DNA from: Pseudomonadota bacterium
GTDB taxonomy: Bacteria; Pseudomonadota; Alphaproteobacteria; Rhizobiales; Xanthobacteraceae
DNA: 23,546 nucleotides
Reading direction: 5' to 3'
Assembly: GCA_021823875.1 (NCBI GenBank)
Contig: JAKAMD010000009.1
Coordinates: 1 to 23,546, forward strand
In this document: one piece after another, positions 16,704 through 23,546 of the stretch
Layout of the letters: every line of letters starts with the position of its first letter
Numbering within the stretch: the first letter of the stretch is position 1
Made by a program: the position numbers and the translations under genes
The notes under the pieces: generated by a model
Seen by the model: only the letters and a program-made list of their open reading frames with translations
What the model was told of the DNA's origin: nothing
The model's database searches: none

Positions 16704-18469
16704 GGGCAGCTGCACGCTTCGGCCCGCGCCTGTCGGCGCAGGGCGTCACCTTCCGCCTATGGGCACCGGCGGCGCGCAAGGTCAGCCTGCTGCTCGACAT
16801 GCCGCTTATGATGCAAGGCCAGGACGGCTGGTTTGCATTGCAGGTGGCAGAAGCGGGACCCGGCACGCGCTATCGCTTCCGCATCGACGACGACATCGAC
16901 ATTGCCGATCCGGCCTCGCATTTCCAACCTGACGACGTGTTTGGTGCCAGCGAGGTGATCGATCACACCAGCTACAGATGGCAGGCGACGGACTGGAAGG
17001 GGCTGCCCTGGGAGCGCGCGGTCTTCCTGGAAGCGCATGTCGGCACCTTCACGCCGGCCGGCAGCTTCGCCGCCATGACGGCGCATCTCGATCATCTGGC
17101 GAAGACCGGCATCACCGCGCTGGAGCTTCTACCGGTGGCTGATTTCCCAGGTCGCTGGAACTGGGGCTATGACGGCGTGCTGCTGTTCGCGCCCGACTCG
17201 GCCTACGGCCGGCCGGACGATCTCAAAGCGCTGATCGACGCGGCGCATCAGCGCGGCATCATGATGTTCCTCGACGTGGTCTATAATCACTTCGGGCCGG
17301 AAGGAAATTTCCTGCATCGCATCGCGCCGCGCTTCTTCTCGGACACGCAGACGCCCTGGGGCGCGGCCATCGACTATCGCGTGCCGGAGGTGCGCGCCTT
17401 CGCCATCGAGAACGCGCTGAATTGGCTGCGCGATTATCGCTTCGACGGACTGCGCATCGATGCCGTGCATGCGCTCGCCACGCCCGGCGCGCCGCATATT
17501 TTGAGCGAGCTCGCGCAAGCGGTCAATGACTTCGCGGCCGAGAGTGGCCGGCATATCCATCTCGTCTTGGAGAACGACGACAACGCCACGCGTTTTCTCA
17601 AACCAGTCGGCGGCTATCGCGCGCAGTGGAACGACGATTACCATCACGCCTGGCACGCGTTCCTGATCGGCGAGCGCGCCGGCTATTACCGCGATTATCC
17701 GCATGCGCCGACGCATATCGCGCGCGCGCTGGGCGAGGGCTTTGCCTATCAGGGCGAGCTGTCGGCGTTTCGCGGCCGCGCCCGCGGCGAGCCAAGCACC
17801 CATTTGCCGCGCGCGGATTTCGTCAACTTCCTGCAGAACCACGACCAGATCGGCAACCGGCCGATGGGCGAGCGGCTGACGACGCTCGCCGATCCCGCGG
17901 CGCTGGAAGCAGCGCTTGCGGTGCTCCTGTTGCAGCCCGGTCCGCCGCTGATGTTCATGGGCGACGAGTGGGGCGCGCGCCAGCCGTTTCCGTTCTTCTG
18001 CGACTTCAAAGGTGACTTGGCTCAGGCGGTACGCGACGGCCGCCGGCGCGAGTTCGCGGACTTCTATGGCCGCGCCGGCTCCGCTATTCCCGACCCGATC
18101 GCGGCGGAAACCAGGGCCGCAGCCGTGCTCGATTGGAACGCAATGACAGAGCCGGTCCACGCCGAACGCCTGGCGCTGACGCGCGCGCTGCTCGCCGTCC
18201 GCCACCAGCACGTTGTGCCGCTCATGCCGGCGATGACGACGCCGGGCGATGTGCGCTTCGTTGATGGCGTGCTCGGTGCAAGCTGGGCGGCCGGCGACAA
18301 CGCGCTGCTGCTGATCGCCAACCTGTCGGACACGGAAAAACCGCGGCCAGCCGCACCATCATGGCAGGACAGCATGCCGATCTGGGGTGGCGCGCCGCCG
18401 CAAGCCTTACGGCCCTGGTCGATTTACGCCGCGACGCTCAGCGCCCGAGCTTCCAGAATTTGTCCGTAA
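16700..18469 (+). CDS. treZ: Malto-oligosyltrehalose trehalohydrolase
   Basis: GH13 enzyme that releases free trehalose from maltooligosyl-trehalose, the product of TreY. I place the start at GTG 16700, which overlaps the glgX stop as GTGA. This gives 589 residues, the usual TreZ length, starting RAAARFGPRLSAQGVTFRLW; the frame extends to 16277, but only as an out-of-frame reading of glgX. An N-terminal CBM48-like domain precedes the barrel: FLEAHVGTFTPAGSF, LELLPVADFPG.WNWGYDGV, nucleophile Asp254 in GLRIDAVHAL, Glu291 in LVLENDDN and Asp382 in FLQNHDQIGNR. The motif order is TreZ-specific. The last gene of the operon; its 3' end overlaps a convergent small gene by 32 bp. treY, its usual partner, is absent here. 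Confidence 0.94.
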   Translation: MRAAARFGPRLSAQGVTFRLWAPAARKVSLLLDMPLMMQGQDGWFALQVAEAGPGTRYRFRIDDDIDIADPASHFQPDDVFGASEVIDHTSYRWQATDWKGLPWERAVFLEAHVGTFTPAGSFAAMTAHLDHLAKTGITALELLPVADFPGRWNWGYDGVLLFAPDSAYGRPDDLKALIDAAHQRGIMMFLDVVYNHFGPEGNFLHRIAPRFFSDTQTPWGAAIDYRVPEVRAFAIENALNWLRDYRFDGLRIDAVHALATPGAPHILSELAQAVNDFAAESGRHIHLVLENDDNATRFLKPVGGYRAQWNDDYHHAWHAFLIGERAGYYRDYPHAPTHIARALGEGFAYQGELSAFRGRARGEPSTHLPRADFVNFLQNHDQIGNRPMGERLTTLADPAALEAALAVLLLQPGPPLMFMGDEWGARQPFPFFCDFKGDLAQAVRDGRRREFADFYGRAGSAIPDPIAAETRAAAVLDWNAMTEPVHAERLALTRALLAVRHQHVVPLMPAMTTPGDVRFVDGVLGASWAAGDNALLLIANLSDTEKPRPAAPSWQDSMPIWGGAPPQALRPWSIYAATLSARASRICP

Positions 18470-18713
18470 TGGGGCGCGACAGGCTGAAACCGACAAAGGG
18501 CCGCACGGAATCCTGCTTCAGGGAGGTCAGTGCCCCCGAGCCGGGGCTGTCGAGCGGCTTAGGCGCGTCGGTATCCAGCTTGAGCGAATAATCGCCGAGC
18601 TGCGTGGACGGGAACTCGTATTTTGGCGGGCTGTTCTTGTCGATCTCGGCCGCGGAGCAGACGGTCACGCCACCGGCCAACAAGGCAAAAGCGGAAAGCG
18701 CGACCAATTTCAT
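18438..18713 (-). CDS. Small exported protein of unknown function
   Basis: I do not recognise a family. The 91-residue product has a good signal peptide (MKLVALSAFALLAGG, with likely cleavage after CSAA), leaving about 67 mature residues that are polar and Pro-rich and end FVGFSLSRPITDKFWKLGR. The Cys at position 19 is preceded by VTV, so it does not make a proper lipobox. AAAGGG lies 7 nt before the ATG, and an AT-rich stretch (about 18735-18795) lies upstream, both supporting a real gene. Its last 32 bp overlap the end of treZ on the other strand. Probably periplasmic or envelope-associated. Confidence 0.7.
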   Translation of the reverse strand: MKLVALSAFALLAGGVTVCSAAEIDKNSPPKYEFPSTQLGDYSLKLDTDAPKPLDSPGSGALTSLKQDSVRPFVGFSLSRPITDKFWKLGR

Positions 18714-18874
18714 GCTTTACCCTTTCTACGCGGCAAACCAAGGGAATCAAAAATTTATTACCAAATTATGTGTTGCGTGCCACCCCAAAATAAAAGGGAC
18801 GCTGCCGCGGAGGTCTGGCCCCGCCCAGCAGCGCCCCTGCTCCGCCTACCTGTCCCTCTTCGCGCGTGGCGCGT

Positions 18875-19042
18875 CTAATGGTGGTGGCGGAGGTATTCGA
18901 TCTGCTCTTTTACGCGTAGTTTTTGACGTTTCAGGCCCACAATCACAAGATCATCGATCGAACTATGTTGCAAAGCTTCCGCGATCTCTTGTTCGAGATA
19001 CCGATGTTGCAACTCTAGGTCACTGAGTTGGGCCTGTATCAT
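18875..19042 (-). CDS. YdcH family (DUF465) small protein
   Basis: A 55-residue ORF starting MIQAQLSDLELQHRYLEQEI and ending LRHHH. It fits the YdcH/DUF465 family: a short coiled-coil hairpin with a first helix rich in Leu, Glu and Gln, a D-D turn near 30-31, and the signature LKRQKLRVKEQIEYL at about 38-51. The family's function is unknown. A perfect Shine-Dalgarno, GGAGGG at 19051-19056, lies 8 nt before the ATG. An FNR/FixK-like box lies about 64 bp upstream of the start codon, suggesting oxygen-responsive expression. SlyX is another small coiled-coil family, but LKxxKLxxK favours DUF465. Confidence 0.82.
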   Translation of the reverse strand: MIQAQLSDLELQHRYLEQEIAEALQHSSIDDLVIVGLKRQKLRVKEQIEYLRHHH

Positions 19043-19105
19043 GTCGAATGCCCTCCAATTGAGTACCGATGGTGCATAGCGTCGGAAGTTCCCGGCGCCA
19101 GTTCA

Positions 19106-19119
19106 TTGACCTGGGTCAA
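19106..19119 (-). promoter_or_regulatory. FNR/FixK-like box upstream of the ydcH-like gene
   Basis: TTGACCTGGGTCAA, a palindrome with TTGA-N6-TCAA half-sites, the core recognised by FNR, FnrL and FixK proteins. Flanking A and T extend the arms to 7 bp. The centre is 70 bp before the YdcH start codon. A TATGCA at 19073-19078 would put it near -46; a start about 41 bp away would leave a leader of about 29 nt. No plus-strand gene is in range. Confidence 0.5.
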
Positions 19120-19387
19120 TTTAGAAAGTCTGCTCCAATGCGAGCTGGCTGTGGTCCCCCGCCCATGCAAATCTCATATGCGCAGCCGCTTTGGCTTGGT
19201 CGCCGCCAGGTCGAATTGCGCTTGAAAGACGGATTTTTCGCCCGTTTGGCGGGTGGCGCGGCAAGAGCGCGCCAAAAAAACGACGTTTCGGGGCAAACGC
19301 GGCAGCATTTGTTGCCGAGCAAATCAAATTGATTTCGGCTGCTTGGCCGGCACAAAGCCGGGGACCACGTACATAAAAAACGCGTCA

Positions 19388-19437
19388 GGAGCGGCTAGGT
19401 TGGGTTTGCCTTACTGCTTGTGCCCAGGGGCCGCTCC
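19388..19437 (-). terminator. Terminator-like hairpin ending the short minus-strand transcript
   Basis: On the minus strand GGAGCGGC (19430-19437) pairs with GCCGCTCC (19388-19395), with an inner 4-bp pairing (19423-19426 with 19401-19404). Two further pairs, one G-U, can extend the base. Six T residues (19375-19380) follow 7 nt after the stem. The gap before the T run is longer than in a standard intrinsic terminator, so this may instead be a structured RNA element. Confidence 0.4.
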
Positions 19438-19461
19438 CGGCGGGTCGTTTGTATGGTGCCG

Positions 19462-19524
19462 CTACGTCAATGCCCAAACGTTTGCGTTGGCGATCATTGC
19501 GGCTTCTTTACCCGGTGGTCCCAT
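19462..19524 (-). CDS. Possible 20-residue peptide behind a FixK-type promoter
   Basis: Start ATG at 19524 with GGAGGG (19530-19535) 5 nt upstream, stop TAG at 19464-19462; the product is MGPPGKEAAMIANANVWALT. An in-frame ATG at 19539 would add five residues but leaves the Shine-Dalgarno inside the ORF. I recognise no family. It lies about 20 nt downstream of the transcription start predicted from the FNR/FixK box and before a hairpin. It could be a leader peptide, a small protein or chance. Confidence 0.3.
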   Translation of the reverse strand: MGPPGKEAAMIANANVWALT

Positions 19525-19550
19525 ACGAGCCCTCCGCATTTGCAAAAAAG

Positions 19551-19591
19551 AGTCTAACAATTGAACGAAGTCCGTCCTTGATGAACATCAA
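19551..19591 (-). promoter_or_regulatory. FNR/FixK-dependent class II promoter, minus strand
   Basis: TTGATGAACATCAA (19578-19591) matches the anaerobox TTGAT-N4-ATCAA with no mismatch. On the minus strand TAGACT (19551-19556) is a fair -10, predicting a start near 19544. The box centre would then be at about -40.5, the spacing expected for class II activation by FNR/FixK proteins. No suitable -10 or gene is visible in the plus direction. Confidence 0.55.
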
Positions 19592-19722
19592 CGCATCGCA
19601 CCGGTAAGCGTGACCGAGAAGCGCACGCAGCGGCGAGAGGCATTAAACTCCTCACACATGCTCGCCGCGATGATCGGCCGGCGATGCCGCTCGCTTCCGC
19701 TAAATCAAACGCGCCGCGGCCG

Positions 19723-21123
19723 CTAGACCGTCAGTTGCTTGGCCGCCGCGCGACCGGCGAGGCGGCCAAGCACCGTCGCCGTCAACAAGCCGTTGCCCGA
19801 CAGATAGCCGGAAGCACTTTCACCCGACACGCCGGCCGCCGCCCCGCCCGCCGCAAACAGATTGGGAAATAGCGTGCCGTCCTTTCGCTTGACGCGGGCC
19901 GACGCATCGATCGCCAGTCCGCCCTGGGTGTGGAACAGCGCGCCGGTCACCTTCACCGCATGAAACGGCGGCGCGCAGCGCTGCGCGGGCGAGAACTTTC
20001 GGCCGAAGCGATCGGTGCCCCCGTTGGCTTTGAGCGTTTCGGCCTCACTCCATTCGGCCTGGAAGTTTTCGGCCGGCACATGCATGGCGGCAGCAAGACC
20101 GGCAATCGATTCGGCGCTCAGAATAGCGCCAGCGCGCTCGGCAGCGCGGAAGTCCTCGAACTGACGCGCCACATCGGCAATGCGTCCGTCGAATACATCC
20201 CAGGCGATGCCGCCGGGCTGGTGCAACATCTCGGCGGCCTGTTCGGAATAGCCGCGTGACTCGTCGCAGAAACGGCGACCCTCGCCGTTGACCTGGATGC
20301 CGCCCTGCATGATCACCGCCCAGGAGATCAAGATGTTATGCGGCGTCGCCACCGAGCCATGGCCTTGATAACCGCCGAGATGCGCGAGCTGCGCGCCGAG
20401 CGCCTCGCCCCATTTCACTGCGTCGCCGCGATTGCCGGGATGGCCGAAATAAAGCGCATCGGCCATCTCAGGAATAAAGCGCCGCACCAGTTCCGGATTG
20501 CCGCCATAACCATTGCAGGCGAGGATCACGGCATCGCAGCCGATGCGTTCGCGCGCGCCGTCGCCGCAGAGAATTTCCACGCCAAGGATGCGCCCGTCAG
20601 GCGCGGCCGCCAGCCGCTCGACCACGCGGCCGGTCAGAATGACGATGTCGCTGGCTTCGGCGGCGCTGCGCAGCCGGTCGATCAGTTCCTGCCCAGTGCG
20701 GCTGGGCAGGCCGTGCATACGCAACGCCGAATGGCCCGGATAATTGAAATTGTCGACCACGTCGAACGGCAGGCCATAGCGGTCCGCCAGCCATTCGACC
20801 AGCGGTCCCGAGCCTTTCGCCACCGTCTCGACTTCAACCGGGTCGGCTTCATTGTGCGCCTTGCGCTGGATGTCGGCGGCAAACAGCTCGGGGGTATCGT
20901 CGATGCCCTTTTCGCGCTGGAAGCGCGTGCCGGCGGCCGGAATGAGCCCGGCCGACAGCGCGGTCGAGCCGGCCGGCACGGCGTCGCGTTCGATCACGAC
21001 CGGCGTGACGCCTTCCTCCTTCGCCGCCAGCGCCGCGCACAGACCGGCGGCGCCGGCGCCAATGATCAAGAGCGGTACGTCCGCGTCAAACGCCTCGCCT
21101 TTCGTTGCATCGGCCACGGACAT
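19723..21123 (-). CDS. FAD-dependent oxidoreductase, fumarate reductase/ketosteroid dehydrogenase-like
   Basis: Flavoprotein of the FAD_binding_2 type, 466 residues. The ADP-binding signature is LLIIGAGAAGLCAALAA (GxGxxG at 22-27) with the ribose-binding Glu at 45. A capping domain lies between about 110 and 320. The C-terminal flavin segment reads QGGLAID...LFPNLFAAGGAAAGVSG...GYLSGNGLLTATVLGRLAG, typical of enzymes that form or reduce a C-C double bond next to a carbonyl or carboxylate (fumarate reductase, tricarballylate dehydrogenase, ketosteroid dehydrogenase). No signal peptide or haem domain is seen, so it is cytosolic. The start lies 9 bp after the amidohydrolase stop, hence the same transcript. 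No clear Shine-Dalgarno is present. Substrate unknown. Confidence 0.88.
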   Translation of the reverse strand: MSVADATKGEAFDADVPLLIIGAGAAGLCAALAAKEEGVTPVVIERDAVPAGSTALSAGLIPAAGTRFQREKGIDDTPELFAADIQRKAHNEADPVEVETVAKGSGPLVEWLADRYGLPFDVVDNFNYPGHSALRMHGLPSRTGQELIDRLRSAAEASDIVILTGRVVERLAAAPDGRILGVEILCGDGARERIGCDAVILACNGYGGNPELVRRFIPEMADALYFGHPGNRGDAVKWGEALGAQLAHLGGYQGHGSVATPHNILISWAVIMQGGIQVNGEGRRFCDESRGYSEQAAEMLHQPGGIAWDVFDGRIADVARQFEDFRAAERAGAILSAESIAGLAAAMHVPAENFQAEWSEAETLKANGGTDRFGRKFSPAQRCAPPFHAVKVTGALFHTQGGLAIDASARVKRKDGTLFPNLFAAGGAAAGVSGESASGYLSGNGLLTATVLGRLAGRAAAKQLTV

Positions 21124-21132
21124 TGCGACAAT

Positions 21133-22614
21133 TCATCTAGCGCGAGCGGCCTGCGGCCGGCGCAGATATTGGCCGCGCGCCGGTCCGACGATGTTGCCGT
21201 TGTCGTACACCAGCGCGCCCCGCAGGAACGTGCTCTTGACGCGGCCGCTGAGTTCCGAGCCCTCGAATGGGGTGTAGCCCTGCTCCGATTGGGACTCGGC
21301 CGCGTGCACCACGAAACTCTCGCGCGGATCGACAATGACGATGTCCGCGTCGTAACCCGGGGCAAGATCGCCCTTGGTCGTCAGGCCGAAGCGCTGCGCC
21401 GGCTTCCAGCTCAACAGCTCGGCCATGTGGTTGTAGGACATGCCGCGTTTGCTGCCTTCGCTGAGGACGCCTGACAGCAGATATTCGGTGCCGCCAAATC
21501 CCGATTTCGCCAGCCAGATATTGTTGGGATCGTCCTTCGACCATTTCTGTTCGGCCGAACAACAGGCGTGATCGCTGACGATCCAGTCGATCTTGCGGTC
21601 GATCACAGCCTCCCACAACGCTTCGACGTCCGCGCGCGGGCGGATCGGCGGATTGACTTTGGCGTGCACGGCGCATTCGCAGTCGGTATCGAGCAGCAGA
21701 TGCCCGACCGTCACCTCACGGCGGAAGGCGATGTGCGGGAAGACCTGCTGCATGGTCCAGGCCGCATCCACCGCCTTGCGCGAGCTCAGGTGCAGCAGAT
21801 TGATGTTCACGCAATTGGTCTCGTTCGCCAAGTAGGACGCGATCCAGATCGCCAGCCCCTCGGAATGCGGCGGGCGCGCCGCGCTGTAGGCATGCAAGCC
21901 GGTCAGCTTGCCTTCGCGTTCCACGATTTTGGTATAGGCATTGAGAATCTCGGCCAGCTCGCAATGCAGGCTGACGCTGATATTGGCGGCGCGCTCGGGA
22001 TATTTCTCCATCAGGCGCTGGGCGGAGCGCATGATGAACTCGAAATGCGCAATGTCGTAGCGCTCGTCGGGCCCGATCATCAAAAACTCATTCTGCTTCG
22101 ACGAAGCTCCGTGCAGCCCGTAGCCGCCATAGAACATGAAAATCTTGAACGACGGAATGCCGTGTTCCGCGACCAGATAGTCCATTTCGTCGATGTGACG
22201 GGATTCGATTGGCGCCAGATGGAAGCCGTAGTCGACCCAGAAACGCCCTTCCGACTGCTTGTACACTTCAGGCATGAAGTCGCGATAGGAGCCACCGCGA
22301 TTGAGATAGTAATGGCCAGTGCGCAGGTAATTCAGGCTGGTCGTGACGCCGCCCATGGCTGCGGCCTTGCTCTCGGACACTGCATCCTGCGCGAGCGGCG
22401 CATAGATGCCGATGTGCATGTGCGAATCAACGCAGCCGGGAAACGCCAGACGATTTTTCGCGTCGAACACCTCCTTGGCGAGCTCAGCCTGAATATCGGG
22501 CGCAAGCAGGGCGATCTTGCCATCCTTGACCGCGATATCGAGACAGTCGACCGCGGTCTTGTTCGGGCGGACCACGCGAGCGTTTTTGATCACAACATCG
22601 AATTGCTTGTTCAT
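21133..22614 (-). CDS. Cyclic amidohydrolase, hydantoinase/dihydroorotase/allantoinase family
   Basis: Metal-dependent hydrolase expected to open a cyclic amide or imide ring. The 493 residues carry the full binuclear metal site of the family: His65 and His67 in DSHMH, Lys157 (likely carboxylated) in SFKIFMFYGG, His217 in SLHCELAE, His275 in LLHLSSRKA and Asp348 in SDHACC. KVNPPIR (319-325) and the C-terminal GDLAPGYDADIVIVDP are also typical. The start MNKQFDVVIKNARVV is chosen because it matches family N termini and has GAGGA (22624-22628) 9 nt before it; an upstream in-frame ATG at 22674 adds an unlikely segment. It is the middle gene of the minus-strand operon. Dihydropyrimidinase, allantoinase or an enamidase-like activity are all possible. 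Confidence 0.9.
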   Translation of the reverse strand: MNKQFDVVIKNARVVRPNKTAVDCLDIAVKDGKIALLAPDIQAELAKEVFDAKNRLAFPGCVDSHMHIGIYAPLAQDAVSESKAAAMGGVTTSLNYLRTGHYYLNRGGSYRDFMPEVYKQSEGRFWVDYGFHLAPIESRHIDEMDYLVAEHGIPSFKIFMFYGGYGLHGASSKQNEFLMIGPDERYDIAHFEFIMRSAQRLMEKYPERAANISVSLHCELAEILNAYTKIVEREGKLTGLHAYSAARPPHSEGLAIWIASYLANETNCVNINLLHLSSRKAVDAAWTMQQVFPHIAFRREVTVGHLLLDTDCECAVHAKVNPPIRPRADVEALWEAVIDRKIDWIVSDHACCSAEQKWSKDDPNNIWLAKSGFGGTEYLLSGVLSEGSKRGMSYNHMAELLSWKPAQRFGLTTKGDLAPGYDADIVIVDPRESFVVHAAESQSEQGYTPFEGSELSGRVKSTFLRGALVYDNGNIVGPARGQYLRRPQAARAR

Positions 22615-22687
22615 GGGAGATAGTCCTCGGCGTATCTGCGGTTTCTGGACATGGGGTCGGTCGCCCGACGGCATTCTTTGCTTGTTC

Positions 22688-22720
22688 GGCGTCGCGTCAG
22701 CAGGTCTTGCGAGCGACGCC
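22688..22720 (-). other. Intercistronic hairpin between the lyase and amidohydrolase genes
   Basis: GGCGTCGC (22688-22695) and GCGACGCC (22713-22720) are perfect 8-bp inverted repeats around a 17-nt loop, 17 bp downstream of the lyase stop. No T tract follows on the minus strand, so it is not a standard terminator. It could stabilise or partly attenuate the operon mRNA. Confidence 0.4.
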
Positions 22721-22737
22721 TGGTGATACCCAACGGG

Positions 22738-23546
22738 TCATGGGCCGTGGCCCTTCTTGCTCTCGTCCCCGGGGGCGCCTTCGTAGAATTGACCACGCGC
22801 GATCATTTCCGGGGTTCCAATCAGCTTGTTGAGCGCGCCGAAATCGAACATGCGCGGGCGGAACGGATCGGTGCTGCCGTGCTCCTTGAGCGAGCCGTAG
22901 AACTCTTCCGCCGTCTTGGCGAGCGCGCGCACGATGGCGCCGGGGAAGATGACGAAGGCAAAGCCGAGCGCCTCCAGCTCGCTCGCCGGCAGCACCGGCG
23001 TCTTGCCGCCTTCCACCATATTGGCCATCAGCGGCGTCGCCTTGCCCATCAGCGCGCCAATGCGGCCGAGTTCGCTGCGCTCGCGCGGCGCCTCGATGAA
23101 CAGCATGTCGGCGCCGGCCTCGCGGTAGAGCGAGACGCGTGCGATGGCGCGGTCGAAGCCCTCGACCGCCACCGCGTCGGTGCGGGCGATGATCAGCGTG
23201 TCGGCCGAGCGCCGTGAATCGACCGCCGCCTTGATCTTGCCCACCATCTCGGTCGCCGGGATGAGCGTCTTGTCGTCGAGATGACCGCAACGCTTGGGGA
23301 AATCCTGGTCCTCGAGCTGGATGGCATTGGCGCCGGCGCGCTCGAGCAAGCGCACTGCGCGCTCGACATTGAGCGCATTGCCGTAGCCCGTATCGGCGTC
23401 GACCACGAGATGCGCTGCCACCCGGTCGCGGATCAGGCCGACGGTGTCGATTACCTCGCTCATGCTGACGAGGCCGATGTCGGGGCGGCCGAGCCGCGTA
23501 TAGGCGATGGCCGCGCCGGAGACGTAGAGCGCCTCGAAGCCGGCCT
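22738..23546 (-). CDS. Isocitrate lyase/PEP mutase superfamily enzyme (5' end cut by window)
   Basis: TIM-barrel lyase of the ICL/PEPM superfamily, which acts on 2-hydroxy or 2-oxo dicarboxylic acids (methylisocitrate lyase, dimethylmalate lyase, oxaloacetate decarboxylase, PEP mutase). The frame stays open to the window edge: upstream of an internal ATG (23463) it reads GFEALYVSGAAIAYTRLGRPD, which is a family sequence, so the gene begins outside the window. At least 268 residues are visible. Metal-binding VDADTGYGN lies at about 23380-23405, then IQLEDQ and the catalytic loop KRCGH with Cys at 23287-23289. KRCGH favours a C-C bond lyase over a PEP mutase. It is the first visible gene of the minus-strand operon, 123 bp before the amidohydrolase. 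Confidence 0.9.
   Translation of the reverse strand, partial: AGFEALYVSGAAIAYTRLGRPDIGLVSMSEVIDTVGLIRDRVAAHLVVDADTGYGNALNVERAVRLLERAGANAIQLEDQDFPKRCGHLDDKTLIPATEMVGKIKAAVDSRRSADTLIIARTDAVAVEGFDRAIARVSLYREAGADMLFIEAPRERSELGRIGALMGKATPLMANMVEGGKTPVLPASELEALGFAFVIFPGAIVRALAKTAEEFYGSLKEHGSTDPFRPRMFDFGALNKLIGTPEMIARGQFYEGAPGDESKKGHGP

Larger units (their letters stand above)
19043..19722. other. 680-bp stretch without a confident protein gene
   Basis: No long ORF here resembles a known family on either strand; the open frames of 60-100 codons have unusual composition and no usable start signals. The stretch is AT-richer than its neighbours. It holds two FNR/FixK-like boxes (19106-19119, 19578-19591), a 20-codon ORF with a strong ribosome site (19462-19524, minus), a long hairpin (19388-19437), a perfect palindrome AAATCAA-A-TTGATTT (19321-19335) and small GC hairpins at 19254-19274 and 19347-19361. 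A non-coding RNA or a decayed gene is possible. Confidence 0.6.

Noticed and set aside
18765..18782. Sigma-54-like TGGCAC on the minus strand upstream of the small exported gene
   Set aside because: TGGCAC (18777-18782) is present but no TTGC-like -12 element follows at the required spacing.
19254..19280. GC hairpin TGGCGCG/CGCGCCA next to an A7 run as a terminator
   Set aside because: On the plus strand the hairpin is followed by A residues, and on the minus strand the T run precedes the stem, so it is the wrong way round for an intrinsic terminator.
19321..19335. Palindrome AAATCAA-A-TTGATTT as a third FNR/FixK box
   Set aside because: Half-sites are in the reverse order (ATCAA before TTGAT) with a 1-nt spacer, so it does not fit TTGAT-N4-ATCAA. 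It may just be an RNA hairpin with the flanking GCCG/CGGC.
19116..19355. 79-codon minus-strand ORF with several Cys and Arg/Lys residues
   Set aside because: No recognisable motif, no Shine-Dalgarno, and it competes with other frames of equal length; composition looks random.
19588..19680. Short minus-strand ORFs just after the flavoprotein gene, one behind GAGGAG (ATG near 19649)
   Set aside because: They encode about 23-30 residues with no recognisable family, and the longer one runs through the FNR/FixK box and its promoter.
22738..23463. Complete 241-residue lyase starting at the ATG at 23463
   Set aside because: The frame continues upstream with conserved family sequence to the window edge, so this ATG is an internal Met.

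Overview
This GC-rich window has long, tightly packed genes. Its protein families, such as the RhlE-type helicase beside a short IF-1, a TreS-maltokinase fusion, YdcH/DUF465 and an ICL/PEPM lyase, fit an alphaproteobacterium, most likely in Hyphomicrobiales near Bradyrhizobium/Xanthobacter. That placement is an inference from protein style, FNR/FixK-type boxes and one rhizobial-looking intergenic repeat. No rRNA, tRNA, IS element or CRISPR array was seen.

Region 1 (1-4482, plus strand): the end of a DEAD-box RNA helicase with a His/Gly-rich tail, a small IF-1 gene 15 bp behind it, a D-2-hydroxyacid dehydrogenase, and a secreted S10 serine carboxypeptidase-like protein.

Region 2 (4483-18469): an alpha-glucan and trehalose cluster. 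glgP (plus) converges on malQ (minus). malQ diverges from a tight plus-strand operon treS-maltokinase > glgB > glgX > treZ, whose junctions overlap by 4 bp, leave 7 bp, and overlap by 4 bp. Together these enzymes branch, debranch, phosphorolyse and disproportionate glycogen and maltodextrins, and make trehalose by maltose isomerisation (TreS) or by release from maltooligosyl-trehalose (TreZ). TreY, GlgE, GlgA and GlgC are not in the window. The maltokinase half of the TreS fusion has lost hallmark acidic residues (HGN for HGD, DFGGGP for DFEGEP). It may be catalytically dead or repurposed.

Region 3 (18438-19722): a small exported protein on the minus strand, whose 3' end overlaps treZ; a 55-residue YdcH/DUF465 protein on the minus strand; and a 680-bp stretch without a confident gene. 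That stretch carries two FNR/FixK-like boxes. The second sits about 41 bp upstream of a plausible start of a short minus-strand transcript that holds a 20-codon ORF with a strong ribosome binding site and a terminator-like hairpin.

Region 4 (19723-23546, minus strand): an operon-like set of an ICL/PEPM-superfamily lyase (cut by the window end), a cyclic amidohydrolase of the hydantoinase/dihydroorotase type, and a flavoprotein of the fumarate reductase/ketosteroid dehydrogenase type. It looks like a catabolic module for a cyclic amide or imide that I cannot name.
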